Shown piece by piece: positions 55,933 to 64,000 of a stretch of 64,000 nt of DNA. Source of the DNA: Hyphomicrobiales bacterium (GTDB taxonomy: Bacteria > Pseudomonadota > Alphaproteobacteria > Rhizobiales > Rhizobiaceae); contig JAPLOZ010000103.1 of NCBI GenBank assembly GCA_026400435.1, forward strand, positions 1 through 64,000. The letters run 5' to 3'. The notes under the pieces were generated by a model. The model saw nothing but the letters and a program-made list of their open reading frames with translations, ran no database searches and was not told the DNA's origin. The number at the start of each line of letters is the position of its first letter. Position 1 is the first letter of the stretch. The translations under genes were made by a program, and so were the position numbers.

Positions 55933-57645
55933 TCAGGCGAACAGTTCACGGTCCCGGATTTTGCGTGGGACGCTGAAATGTTCGTGCCACCAGGGACGCT
56001 CCCCAGCCGCACGGGGCGGCTTCAGCAGCTGAAGCTTCTTTCTTGCCTTCTTCGCGTCTTGTTGCTCGATGCGAAAATGATAGTGATCGAAGATGCGCAG
56101 CGCTTCGACCACATAGGAAACCGCGATGCGCCGGTCACGGATCAGCAGCAGATTCTCGCCGTTTTTGATGTCGGCGGGCGATGAGAAATTGTAGGAGCCG
56201 AAATAGAGACGCGCCGTGGGCTTGTCGAAATCGATGACGACAAACTTGTGATGCATCCGGATGCCGCCGCCACCAGTCGGCTCGCTCGAGAAGGGCTCCG
56301 GCACATTCTTGCTCAACGCGGAGGGGAAAACAGGCTCGATGTTGCCGTCTGGCTTCAGCAGTTCGATGCCGCCGACCTTGCGATCCGAGATGCCGTAAGC
56401 GAATACACCGGGATCGTTGGTAACCTTGTTTATTGCGTCAAGGATCGGACCCTCTGTCTGGTAGAGGAAGGCAAGCGAGAAGAACAAGCATGACTTGGTG
56501 TTCTCACCAATGTCGGTGGCGATGCCTTCCAGCAGAGCATTCTCCGCCACATGGGGCGAAAAGGCCACCTTCGCATTGATGCCTGCCAGGCCCAGGTCGC
56601 GCCATTGGGCGGCCGGGCCACCGCCGAAGTCGGACACCTTGTCGGAAGCCCAATAGGCGTCAAATGCGGCAAGGAATGGTTTGATCGGCTCGGCCCCCTC
56701 GAGGACTACCGCGTTGTTCGCCTGTACAAAAAAACCTCTCCAACTGAAGTTTGTGGAGCCGCAGACTGCCTTCTTTACATTCGGGCCATCGACAATGATG
56801 GTCTTGTTGTGCTGGAGGCTGCCCATATGCTGTCGCTTGACATTGGCCTTCCCCGCTGACTTCAACAAGCGCGTGTACGCTTGTGTCTCGCCAGAAACAT
56901 CTTCCCCGTGCTCCTTGCTGTCGTCGATGATGATCTGAAGCCGGCGACCTATTTTTACCAAGCGGGAGACGACATCCGGTTCGCTGAGATCGTAGGCGAC
57001 AACGCGAACGTCGGCCTTGTCGGCGATAGCCTGGTCGAGCGTTTCGAGAATGGCATGGCGTGCCTCAAACCCCATCCACGCCAGCGCTTCTTTTTTCAAG
57101 GGATGCGTGGGGTTGAACGTCAGCCCGTCTGCCGCCTTCGCGGGCAGCAGGGTAGAGATCGGGCCAGCCGATTCATAGCGATCAACAAACGCCTGAGACG
57201 AGACGAAGCCTCGCGTGAATGTCACGTTGAGCTGACCGGGATAGGTCTCCCGACGCAATTCGATCTCCGCCACCTGCGCTTCGCCGAAACTCAGTTCATC
57301 CTGCCCGTTCATGAAGACCGGTTTGACGCGATAGACGAACTCGCCGGAAAGCTCGGCGTTGCGCGGGAAGTGCACCCAGCGGAACTTCTGGATTGGCGAG
57401 CGAAGCGTGGAGAGCTTGTCAGCAACGACCTCCCCAGCCGAACCTGGGAATCCCAGTCGGTTTTTCAGAGCGAAGAAGCGATCGCCTCCGGGCTCCTTGT
57501 ACTCGACCGCAAAGCCGACAAAATCCTGCGGCGGGCTGCCTTGCTTCCAGTTCATGGCGAGGAGAAGCATCCCGTCGCCGCGGTGAAGCTTGAGTGTGAA
57601 CAGAGCGGAACTGTTTCGCCCGCTGACCTGGAATTCCCCTGCCAT
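55933..57645 (-). CDS. phospholipase D-like protein with two HKD motifs
   Basis: The 570-residue protein has an N-terminal beta-rich region (about 1-150) followed by two PLD motifs: HNKTIIVD (HxKx4D) with VCGSTNFSW and HHKFVVID with YFGSYNFSS. There is no signal peptide or membrane segment. PLD-fold enzymes cleave phosphodiesters, and this type includes nucleases and lipases. Its codon use is less GC-rich than its neighbours. It is convergent with aglK and divergent from fur. Role unknown; a DNase or defence effector is possible. Confidence 0.78.
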   Translation of the reverse strand: MAGEFQVSGRNSSALFTLKLHRGDGMLLLAMNWKQGSPPQDFVGFAVEYKEPGGDRFFALKNRLGFPGSAGEVVADKLSTLRSPIQKFRWVHFPRNAELSGEFVYRVKPVFMNGQDELSFGEAQVAEIELRRETYPGQLNVTFTRGFVSSQAFVDRYESAGPISTLLPAKAADGLTFNPTHPLKKEALAWMGFEARHAILETLDQAIADKADVRVVAYDLSEPDVVSRLVKIGRRLQIIIDDSKEHGEDVSGETQAYTRLLKSAGKANVKRQHMGSLQHNKTIIVDGPNVKKAVCGSTNFSWRGFFVQANNAVVLEGAEPIKPFLAAFDAYWASDKVSDFGGGPAAQWRDLGLAGINAKVAFSPHVAENALLEGIATDIGENTKSCLFFSLAFLYQTEGPILDAINKVTNDPGVFAYGISDRKVGGIELLKPDGNIEPVFPSALSKNVPEPFSSEPTGGGGIRMHHKFVVIDFDKPTARLYFGSYNFSSPADIKNGENLLLIRDRRIAVSYVVEALRIFDHYHFRIEQQDAKKARKKLQLLKPPRAAGERPWWHEHFSVPRKIRDRELFA

Positions 57646-57951
57646 TGAAGCCCCTCCGCCGATGTTTACTCGAATAGATCACTTCGGACAAATGTGTTCA
57701 AGGGCATTTTGTAGGGTTATTTCAACTTGCTTGAGGGAAGCGAAGAAAAGATCTTCGTTTTGTTTATGTCGGAAAGACAAATTGTTTCAACACTGTTTGC
57801 GCACTTGGCGGATGAGGTGCGGCCCTGGGCCTGGCAGTCCTGTCGCAGACGACGACCGCCGCGAGGCCCTGGCGTCCAGGAATGTTGTTCAACGATCAAG
57901 CTGACCACCGCATTCTTTGCAACTGACTGTCAACTGGCGCATAGTGGCCTA
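57646..57951. promoter_or_regulatory. PLD-fur intergenic region (306 bases)
   Basis: This is the AT-richest stretch in the right half of the window. TTGCAA (57917-57922), 17 bases and CATAGT (57940-57945) give a promoter whose start would fall at the fur ATG, so the fur mRNA may be leaderless. No Shine-Dalgarno is seen before that ATG. No gene is credible here. Confidence 0.4.
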
Positions 57952-58383
57952 ATGACGAAGCAGGCGGCGAAGCGGCTGGATTACGAGAAAGAACTGCGGC
58001 GGCAGGGTGTGCGGATCACCCGCCAGAGAAGCGTCATCCTCGGCATATTGTCGGAAACTGAGGACCACCCCGACGCCCTGGAGATATTTCGCCGCGCCTC
58101 GTCGATAGATGCCTCGATCTCGCTGTCGACCGTCTATCGCACCATGAAGCTGCTCGGCGATATCGGCGCCATTCATCGCCATGCGTTCGAGGGCGGGCCG
58201 TCCCGTTTCGAGCACGCCACCGGCGAACACCACGACCATCTGATCGACATCGAGACCGGCGACGTGGTCGAGTTCAAGTCCGACCGCATCGAGCAATTGC
58301 AGAACGAGATCGCCAGGTCGCTGGGTTATGACATCGTTCACCACCGCCTTGAACTTTACGGGCGCAAGCGGCGCGCCGGCTGA
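57952..58383 (+). CDS. Fur-family transcriptional regulator (Fur/Mur type)
   Basis: The 143-residue Fur-family protein has [22 protein letters not shown] and [21 protein letters not shown] as the DNA-binding part and the metal/dimer motif [16 protein letters not shown]. It has no cysteines, so it lacks the structural zinc CxxC sites, as in the rhizobial Mur/Fur group. It may sense manganese or iron. A second Fur-family gene, irr, is at 16476. Confidence 0.82.
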   Translation: MTKQAAKRLDYEKELRRQGVRITRQRSVILGILSETEDHPDALEIFRRASSIDASISLSTVYRTMKLLGDIGAIHRHAFEGGPSRFEHATGEHHDHLIDIETGDVVEFKSDRIEQLQNEIARSLGYDIVHHRLELYGRKRRAG

Positions 58384-58491
58384 CCGGCTGGAATTGCGCG
58401 GGGGCGAACCGGCGTCTTGCGGTTGACGAAGCTTCGGTGGCGGGTCAAACATCGCCGCGCAAGGGGCTCCAAGGATCGGCACAGGCCGAGG

Positions 58492-58521
58492 TCCAACAAG
58501 GGATGGCCCAACAAGGGATGG
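58492..58521 (+). repeat. 15-base tandem duplication before gnd
   Basis: TCCAACAAGGGATGG (58492-58506) and CCCAACAAGGGATGG (58507-58521) differ only at the first base. Each carries an AAGGGATGG segment with an out-of-frame ATG (58503, 58518) close to the gnd start at 58526. Confidence 0.6.
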
Positions 58522-58525
58522 AACG

Positions 58526-59947
58526 ATGGCGGACGCCGAAATCGGACTGATCGGCCTTGGCGTGATGGGGTCCAACCTCGCGCTCAACATCGCCGAGAAG
58601 GGCAACCGCATCGCGGTGTTCAACCGCACGACCGCCAGGACAGTCGCTTTCCACAAGGACGCGGGCGCGCTCAAGGACATGATCGTGCCCTGCGAGACGA
58701 TCGAGGCGCTGGCCGCCGCGATCCGCCCGCCGCGCCCGGTGATCATCATGGTCCAGGCGGGCGCCGCGGTCGACGAACAGATCGCGCATCTGCGCGGCGT
58801 TTTTTCGGCCAATGACATCATTATCGACGCCGGCAACGCCAACTTCCGCGACACCATGCGCCGTTTCAAGGAACTGGAGGGTTCGGGCCTCACCTTCATC
58901 GGCATGGGGGTTTCCGGCGGCGAAGAGGGCGCGCGCCACGGTCCCTCCATCATGGTCGGCGGCGCGGAAGCCTCCTGGAAGCGGGTCGAAAAGGTGCTGA
59001 CGTCAATCTCCGCCAAATTCGACGGCGAGCCCTGCGCTGCCTGGCTCGGTACGGATGGCGCCGGCCATTTCGTCAAGACTATCCACAACGGCATCGAATA
59101 TGCCGACATGCAGATGATCGCCGAGATCTACGGCATCCTGCGCGATGGGCTTGGCATGGCGCCCAAGGAGATCGCCCAGGTCTTCGGAAAGTGGAACAAG
59201 GGCCGCCTCGATTCCTATCTCATAGAAATCACCGCGAAGGTGCTCGAGGCGGACGACCCAAAGACAGGCAAGCCGATGGTCGACATGATCCTCGACCGCG
59301 CCGGACAGAAGGGAACCGGCAAATGGTCGGTCATCGAAGCCCAGCAACTCGGCATCCCCGCCACCGCGATCGAGGCCGCCGTCGCCGCGCGCGTCATCTC
59401 TTCGCTGAAGGACGAGCGCATCGCGGCCGAGAAGGCATACGGCAATGGTGGCGTCACGCCCTTCACCGGCAGCAGGCAAGAGGTTCTCGCCGATCTTGAA
59501 TCCGCACTGTTCGCTGGCAAGATCGCAGCCTACGCGCAAGGCTTCGCCGTGATGGCCGGCGCCTCCAAGGAATTCAACTGGAACCTGCCGATGCCGACCA
59601 TCGCCAAGATCTGGCGGGCAGGCTGCATCATCCGCTCGCAGTTCCTCGGTACGCTCGCCAAGGCATTCTCTGGCGGGCCGGTGCCAAATCTGCTGATGGC
59701 TCCGGCCTTCATCGAGATGATGAAGGAGGCGCATCCGGGCTTGCGGCGCATCGTCGCCCGCGCGGCTGAAGCCGGTCTGCCCACGCCGGCGCTGTCGTCG
59801 GCGCTCGGCTATTTCGACAGCTATCGCCTCGGGCGCGGAACGTCCAACGTCATTCAGGCGCAACGCGACTTTTTCGGCGCACACGGTTTCGAGCGCATCG
59901 ACGTTTCAGGCGCGCATCACGGCCCGTGGGGCAGCGGGGCGGCCTGA
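58526..59947 (+). CDS. gnd: 6-phosphogluconate dehydrogenase (decarboxylating)
   Basis: The 473-residue enzyme has LGVMGSNLALNIAEKGNRIAVFNRT, GVSGGEEGARHGPSIMVGG and the active-site block KTIHNGIEYADMQMIAE. It converts 6-phosphogluconate to ribulose-5-phosphate. Its length is normal for the long (NADP) class. Upstream lies a 15-base tandem duplication including the ribosome-site region. Confidence 0.94.
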   Translation: MADAEIGLIGLGVMGSNLALNIAEKGNRIAVFNRTTARTVAFHKDAGALKDMIVPCETIEALAAAIRPPRPVIIMVQAGAAVDEQIAHLRGVFSANDIIIDAGNANFRDTMRRFKELEGSGLTFIGMGVSGGEEGARHGPSIMVGGAEASWKRVEKVLTSISAKFDGEPCAAWLGTDGAGHFVKTIHNGIEYADMQMIAEIYGILRDGLGMAPKEIAQVFGKWNKGRLDSYLIEITAKVLEADDPKTGKPMVDMILDRAGQKGTGKWSVIEAQQLGIPATAIEAAVAARVISSLKDERIAAEKAYGNGGVTPFTGSRQEVLADLESALFAGKIAAYAQGFAVMAGASKEFNWNLPMPTIAKIWRAGCIIRSQFLGTLAKAFSGGPVPNLLMAPAFIEMMKEAHPGLRRIVARAAEAGLPTPALSSALGYFDSYRLGRGTSNVIQAQRDFFGAHGFERIDVSGAHHGPWGSGAA

Positions 59948-59986
59948 CGGCCGACTTCGCCTTACCAAAGTTCAAGAGGAGCGACC

Positions 59987-61033
59987 ATGAGCTGGCACCC
60001 CGCCGACAATCGTTACGACGCTATGATCTACAACCGCTGCGGCCGCTCGGGCCTCAAGCTGCCGGCAATCTCGCTCGGCCTCTGGCACAATTTCGGTGAC
60101 GACACCCCACACCAACTCAAGCGGGCCATTTGCCAAAAGGCGTTCGACCTCGGCATCACCCATTTCGACCTCGCCAACAATTATGGTCCGCCGCCCGGAT
60201 CGGCCGAGACGGCATTCGGCGAGATCCTGCGCACGGATTTTGCCGGCTACCGCGACCAGCTCATCATCTCGACCAAGGCAGGCTACGACATGTGGCCCGG
60301 TCCATATGGCGAGTGGGGCAGCCGCAAGTACGTGCTGGCCAGCCTTGACCAGAGCCTGAAGCGCATGGGCCTCGACTATGTCGACATCTTCTATTCGCAT
60401 CGCTTCGACCCGGATACGCCGCTTGAGGAGACGATGGGCGCGCTCGACACGGCGGTGAAGTCCGGCAGGGCGCTCTACGTCGGCATCTCGTCCTACAACT
60501 CGCAGCGCAGCCGCGAGGCCGCCGACCTATTGCGGTCGATGGGCACGCCCTTCATCATCCACCAGCCCAGCTATTCGATGCTCAACCGCTGGGTCGAGGA
60601 GGATGGGCTGCTCGATACGCTCGACGGACTGGGCGTCGGATCGATCGTCTTTTCGCCGCTCGCGCAAGGGATGCTCACCACCAAATATCTCGCCGGCATT
60701 CCCGACGACAGCCGGGCCGCGCAAGGCAAGTCGCTCAAGCAGAGCTTTCTCAACGACAAGACCATCGCCAACATCAAGTCGCTGAACGGCATCGCCGGGA
60801 AGCGCGGCCAGACGCTGGCGCAGATGGCGCTGGCCTGGGTGCTGCGCGGCGGCCGCGTCACGTCGGCCCTGATCGGCGCAAGCCGGGTAAGCCAGGTCGA
60901 GGACTGCGTCGGCGCACTTGCGAACCTCGCATTCAGCGAAGCCGAACTCGCCGAAATCGATCATTTTGCGACCGAGGCAAACATCAATTTGTGGGCGCGG
61001 TCGGCCGAACGAGAAGGACCGCCCAGGAAATAG
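59987..61033 (+). CDS. aldo-keto reductase (YghZ/MgrA-like)
   Basis: The 348-residue AKR has the catalytic set Asp/Tyr in DLANNYGPPPGSAE, Lys in IISTKAGYDMWPGPYG and His in FYSHRFD. The family includes L-glyceraldehyde-3-phosphate reductase, which also handles methylglyoxal. Its stop is five bases before xynB, so both are likely one transcript. Confidence 0.85.
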   Translation: MSWHPADNRYDAMIYNRCGRSGLKLPAISLGLWHNFGDDTPHQLKRAICQKAFDLGITHFDLANNYGPPPGSAETAFGEILRTDFAGYRDQLIISTKAGYDMWPGPYGEWGSRKYVLASLDQSLKRMGLDYVDIFYSHRFDPDTPLEETMGALDTAVKSGRALYVGISSYNSQRSREAADLLRSMGTPFIIHQPSYSMLNRWVEEDGLLDTLDGLGVGSIVFSPLAQGMLTTKYLAGIPDDSRAAQGKSLKQSFLNDKTIANIKSLNGIAGKRGQTLAQMALAWVLRGGRVTSALIGASRVSQVEDCVGALANLAFSEAELAEIDHFATEANINLWARSAEREGPPRK

Positions 61034-61038
61034 GGCCG

Positions 61039-62643
61039 ATGATCAGAAACCCGATCCTGCCCGGCTTCAATCCGGACCCGTCGATCTGCCGGGTCGGCAG
61101 CGACTACTTCATCGCGACGTCGACCTTCGAATGGTACCCGGGCGTCCAGATCCACCATTCCAGCGACCTTGTGAACTGGCGGATGATCAAGCGCCCGCTC
61201 GACAGGGCAAGCCAGCTCGACATGCGCGGCAATCCGGACTCCGGCGGCATCTGGGCGCCCTGCCTGTCTTATGCGGACGGACAATTCTGGCTGGTCTATA
61301 CCGACGTCAAACGGCTCGACGGCAACTTCAAGGATACCCACAACTACATCGTTACCGCTCCCGCCATCGACGGGCCATGGTCCGATCCGGTCTATGTGAA
61401 CTCGTCCGGGTTCGATCCGTCGCTGTTTCACGACGACGATGGCCGCAAGTGGTTCCTGAACATGCTCTGGAACCACGTCTCGCACGGCGTAGGCGGACAG
61501 CCGAAAACGCCATCTTTTGCCGGCATACTGCTCCAGGAGTACGATCCGCAGGCTGCAAAGCTGGTAGGTCCGGTGAAGAACATCTTCGCCGGCAGCGCCC
61601 ATGGGCTTGTCGAGGGGCCGCACCTCTTCAAGCGCGACGGCTGGTATTACCTGACCACCGCCGAGGGCGGCACGGGCTACGATCACGCCGTCACCATGGC
61701 ACGCTCGCGCACCATCGACGGGCCATATGAGATGCATCCCGATGTTCACCTGATGACATCGAAGGACGCCGCCGATGCCCCGCTGCAGCGCGCCGGCCAC
61801 GGCCAGATTGTCGAGACGCCGGACGGCGAGGTCTACCATACGCATCTCACCTCGCGTCCGCTGCCTGGATTGCGGCGCTCGCCGCTTGGCCGCGAGACCG
61901 CGATCCAGAAATGCGTCTGGGACGATGACGGCTGGCTGCGGCTCGCCAACGGCAGGCTGGTGCCCGACGTCGAGGTCGAGGCGCCAGCCCACGCCAGCCC
62001 GCCCGCAAACGATCCGGAGAGCCGCCATGACTTCGAAGCGGCCCAACTGCCGATCGACTTCCAGTGGCTGCGGACCCCGTTCCCGGAGCGCATCTTTTCG
62101 CTGGCAGAGCGACCTGGCTTCCTGCGCCTGATCGGCCGCGAATCCATTGGCAGCTTCTTCGAGCAGGCGTTAGTCGCGCGCCGGCAGCAGCATTTTTCGT
62201 TCCGGGCCGAGACGGAATTGGAGTTTTTGCCGGAAACCTTCCAGCAGGCTGCCGGCCTGACGCTCTACTACAACCGGCACAAGTTCCACTTCCTGGCCGT
62301 GACGCATGACATCAGGCTGGGCCGCGTCCTTACGGTGATGAGCTGTCTCGGCGACTGGCCGGACGGCAAGCTGACCTTTCCGCTTGCGGCGCCGATTCAT
62401 CTGGCCGACGGTCCAGTCGGCCTTGCGGCGGCGGTCGATGGCGCGCAACTGCGCTTCAGCTATCGCAGCGGCGATGCATGGTTGCAGGCGGGACCGGTTC
62501 TCGACGCCAGCATAGTCTCGGACGAAGCTGGTCGCGGCGAACACGGCTCCTTCACGGGTGCGTTTGTCGGGGTCGCGGCGTTCGACACCAGCGGCGGCGC
62601 AAGGCAGGCCGACTTCGACTATTTCTCCTACCGGCCGGCCTGA
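61039..62643 (+). CDS. xynB: beta-xylosidase (GH43)
   Basis: The 534-residue protein has the GH43 start NPILPGFNPDPSICRVGSDYF with the base Asp (FNPDPS), a general acid Glu in HGLVEGPHLF, and a C-terminal beta-sandwich. It cleaves xylo-oligosaccharides. No signal peptide is present, so it works in the cytoplasm. ATG 61039 follows the aldo-keto reductase by five bases. Confidence 0.9.
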   Translation: MIRNPILPGFNPDPSICRVGSDYFIATSTFEWYPGVQIHHSSDLVNWRMIKRPLDRASQLDMRGNPDSGGIWAPCLSYADGQFWLVYTDVKRLDGNFKDTHNYIVTAPAIDGPWSDPVYVNSSGFDPSLFHDDDGRKWFLNMLWNHVSHGVGGQPKTPSFAGILLQEYDPQAAKLVGPVKNIFAGSAHGLVEGPHLFKRDGWYYLTTAEGGTGYDHAVTMARSRTIDGPYEMHPDVHLMTSKDAADAPLQRAGHGQIVETPDGEVYHTHLTSRPLPGLRRSPLGRETAIQKCVWDDDGWLRLANGRLVPDVEVEAPAHASPPANDPESRHDFEAAQLPIDFQWLRTPFPERIFSLAERPGFLRLIGRESIGSFFEQALVARRQQHFSFRAETELEFLPETFQQAAGLTLYYNRHKFHFLAVTHDIRLGRVLTVMSCLGDWPDGKLTFPLAAPIHLADGPVGLAAAVDGAQLRFSYRSGDAWLQAGPVLDASIVSDEAGRGEHGSFTGAFVGVAAFDTSGGARQADFDYFSYRPA

Positions 62644-62666
62644 TCGCAACAGCGGCCCGTTGCGCT

Positions 62667-63104
62667 TCAGGCCTCGGCGCGGATCGCTCCGTCTTCTGAA
62701 ACAAATGCAGCAGCGCCGGCAAACTGGCCGTGGAGGGAGCGGTCTAGCCTCACCGCGACAGGCGTCGGCCAGCCCATCTCCCTGGCGACAAGCAGGCCAA
62801 GCAGCAGGATGGCGTCGGGCTCGTGCAACACCAGCGCGGCCGGCGCAAGGTTGGCATGCACGAGTTCGAGCAGCACGGCCGACGCGGAAGACGACCCGAT
62901 CGTGCCTGGCAGGAACAGGACGCTGCCCGAGATCGACTGGCCGTGCTCGGGATGGCGCACGTCCGCGATGCGCCCACTCTTTGGATCGACGCCTCCCCAG
63001 AAACTTATCGGTGCCGACAGCACCAGCGCGGGGCCCAAGCCCGCCGACCCGCTGACCAGAACCGTACCGCTGGCGTCGCGGCTGCCTTGCTGGGTCAATG
63101 TCAT
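62667..63104 (-). CDS. aconitase X small subunit (DUF126, swivelling domain)
   Basis: The 145-residue protein has LSAPISFWGGVDPKSGRI and LPGTIGSSSAS, features of the DUF126 swivel domain. It pairs with the DUF521 protein that starts upstream and overlaps it by four bases (63101-63104). The two subunits probably make an aconitase-X-type dehydratase, such as cis-3-hydroxy-L-proline dehydratase. Confidence 0.85.
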   Translation of the reverse strand: MTLTQQGSRDASGTVLVSGSAGLGPALVLSAPISFWGGVDPKSGRIADVRHPEHGQSISGSVLFLPGTIGSSSASAVLLELVHANLAPAALVLHEPDAILLLGLLVAREMGWPTPVAVRLDRSLHGQFAGAAAFVSEDGAIRAEA

Positions 63105-64000
63105 GCTAAATCCGTAAGCATAGGCTTACCAGATACGGCGCTCTCAACGCAGTCGGCAAGCGAACCGTAGAGGACGGAGTAGCCGGTGTTGCCCGGCGCG
63201 TAGTGGGCAAACTTGCCGGAATTGGTCATAAGGACCGCGCCGTCCTTCTGTGGCAGGACAGGGGTTACAACGACGCAGGTGTCGGCGACGACAATGACTC
63301 CGCGTCTCTCGAGCCCAGCGCGGCGGCCGTCGCTGTCGAGAGCGGCGAGAACGTGGCGGCCCGTACAGGCGTATATCGGGATGCGCAGGTTGCGTCCGGC
63401 TATCAACCGCTCGAGCGCATCGAACTCCGCCAGCGAGAGATGTGGGCTGCCGATCGCCACGGCGTCGAGCCGGTCGGTACCTGCCGCCGTCGACAGGCCG
63501 GCCTGCGCCGCGCGAACCATCTCCCTTGTAACTTCGATGATCGCGGCCGGTTCACTGCCGCCGAGCGCGGCGACGGCGGTCGGCGCCTCTGGAGTGACGC
63601 CCGCTATGTGAAACAGGCCGACCGACCCCGATGAGGCAGCGGCGGCGCCAAAGGCCTTCAGCGCATCCTCGCCGGGATGTCCGGCGATGCCCGTCACCAC
63701 GCCTATGGCGTTGCCCACCTGCCGGCCGTAGAGACTGCCCAGCACCGGCCAGGCGATCTCCGAAGTCAGAAACGTCACCGGGAGGCCGGAAACATCAAAA
63801 ACGAGCGTTGCGCGACGGTTCTCGTCCCGGTGCAGGCCGTAGTCCGGCGCGCGGCCCGAAATCGCACAGGCGATGTCCAGGAAATCCCCGTACCGGTTCG
63901 TACGGGCGCCAAGCACCGAGTTGCAGAAAACTACGGCATTCGACTCGCCCCACGCGACATCGCTGCCGAAAGCCGGGCGATGCCCCGCCTGGTAGGGTGC
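63101..64000 (-). CDS. aconitase X large subunit (DUF521), N-terminus beyond the window
   Basis: The reading frame is open to the window edge. Near the edge it reads WGESNAVVFCNSVLGARTNRYGD, the DUF521 signature with a Cys ligand candidate for a metal cluster. About 300 residues are visible. Its stop overlaps the DUF126 start by four bases. AcnX enzymes of type II act on cis-3-hydroxy-L-proline or related acids; the exact substrate cannot be told. Confidence 0.85.
   Translation of the reverse strand, partial: APYQAGHRPAFGSDVAWGESNAVVFCNSVLGARTNRYGDFLDIACAISGRAPDYGLHRDENRRATLVFDVSGLPVTFLTSEIAWPVLGSLYGRQVGNAIGVVTGIAGHPGEDALKAFGAAAASSGSVGLFHIAGVTPEAPTAVAALGGSEPAAIIEVTREMVRAAQAGLSTAAGTDRLDAVAIGSPHLSLAEFDALERLIAGRNLRIPIYACTGRHVLAALDSDGRRAGLERRGVIVVADTCVVVTPVLPQKDGAVLMTNSGKFAHYAPGNTGYSVLYGSLADCVESAVSGKPMLTDLA

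Overview
The window is GC-rich chromosomal DNA from an alphaproteobacterium of the Rhizobiales, most like Mesorhizobium, Aminobacter or another Phyllobacteriaceae. The main reasons are the gene orders metK-trmB-rimP-nusA-ylxR-infB-rbfA-truB-rpsO-pnp and fabA-fabB-fabI divergent from irr, the ActS/ActR redox pair, aglR-aglEFGAK, and iolC fused to DUF2090. Several start regions also match the rhizobial housekeeping promoter form CTTGAC-N17-CTATAT. The assignment comes from reading the sequence, not from a database search.

Layout. 1-10950: translation and RNA-decay genes (end of metK, trmB, rimP, nusA, ylxR/L7Ae, infB, rbfA, truB, rpsO, pnp) with a rimP leader that looks like an attenuator, an rpsO-pnp hairpin and a strong terminator after pnp. 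10981-17300: an RsmC-like methyltransferase, a membrane GGDEF-EAL protein, the unsaturated fatty-acid genes fabA-fabB-fabI and divergent irr. 17300-24090: mixed housekeeping genes (SH3 protein, 2-hydroxyacid dehydrogenase, DUF922 protease, ribokinase, AraC-Ogt repair protein, nth, GNAT). 24095-29308: a TetR-controlled polyamine/spermidine-type ABC operon with a metallo-beta-lactamase-fold hydrolase coupled at its end. 29314-30733: a dispersed repeat, tRNA-Arg(CCG), and a MarR-DUF1398 operon with a perfect 17-bp inverted repeat. 30861-35320: actR-actS and hrpB. 35359-45229: myo-inositol catabolism (Gfo/Idh, iolR, SDR, iolG, iolC-DUF2090, iolD, iolE, a small membrane protein, iolB). 45363-48047: ECF sigma factor, membrane anti-sigma factor and S8 protease in one overlapping operon. 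48052-55908: alpha-glucoside uptake and hydrolysis (aglR, aglEFGAK). 55933-64000: an orphan phospholipase D-like protein, a Fur paralogue, gnd, an aldo-keto reductase, a GH43 beta-xylosidase and a two-subunit aconitase-X enzyme that runs off the window.

How the genes work together. Two complete carbon-source modules sit side by side. In the inositol module IolG oxidises inositol and IolE, IolD, IolB and IolC carry it to 2-deoxy-5-keto-gluconate-6-phosphate; IolR-type boxes lie between iolG and iolC. In the alpha-glucoside module AglEFGK imports, AglA hydrolyses, and AglR represses through two CAAAGCGCTTT-type operators that bracket the intergenic region. The least explained system is the sigma/anti-sigma/S8 protease operon. 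The periplasmic part of the anti-sigma factor and the pro-region of the protease look alike, which suggests a proteolysis-gated envelope signalling switch. All functional statements come from recognised family motifs and context; nothing was searched or computed.
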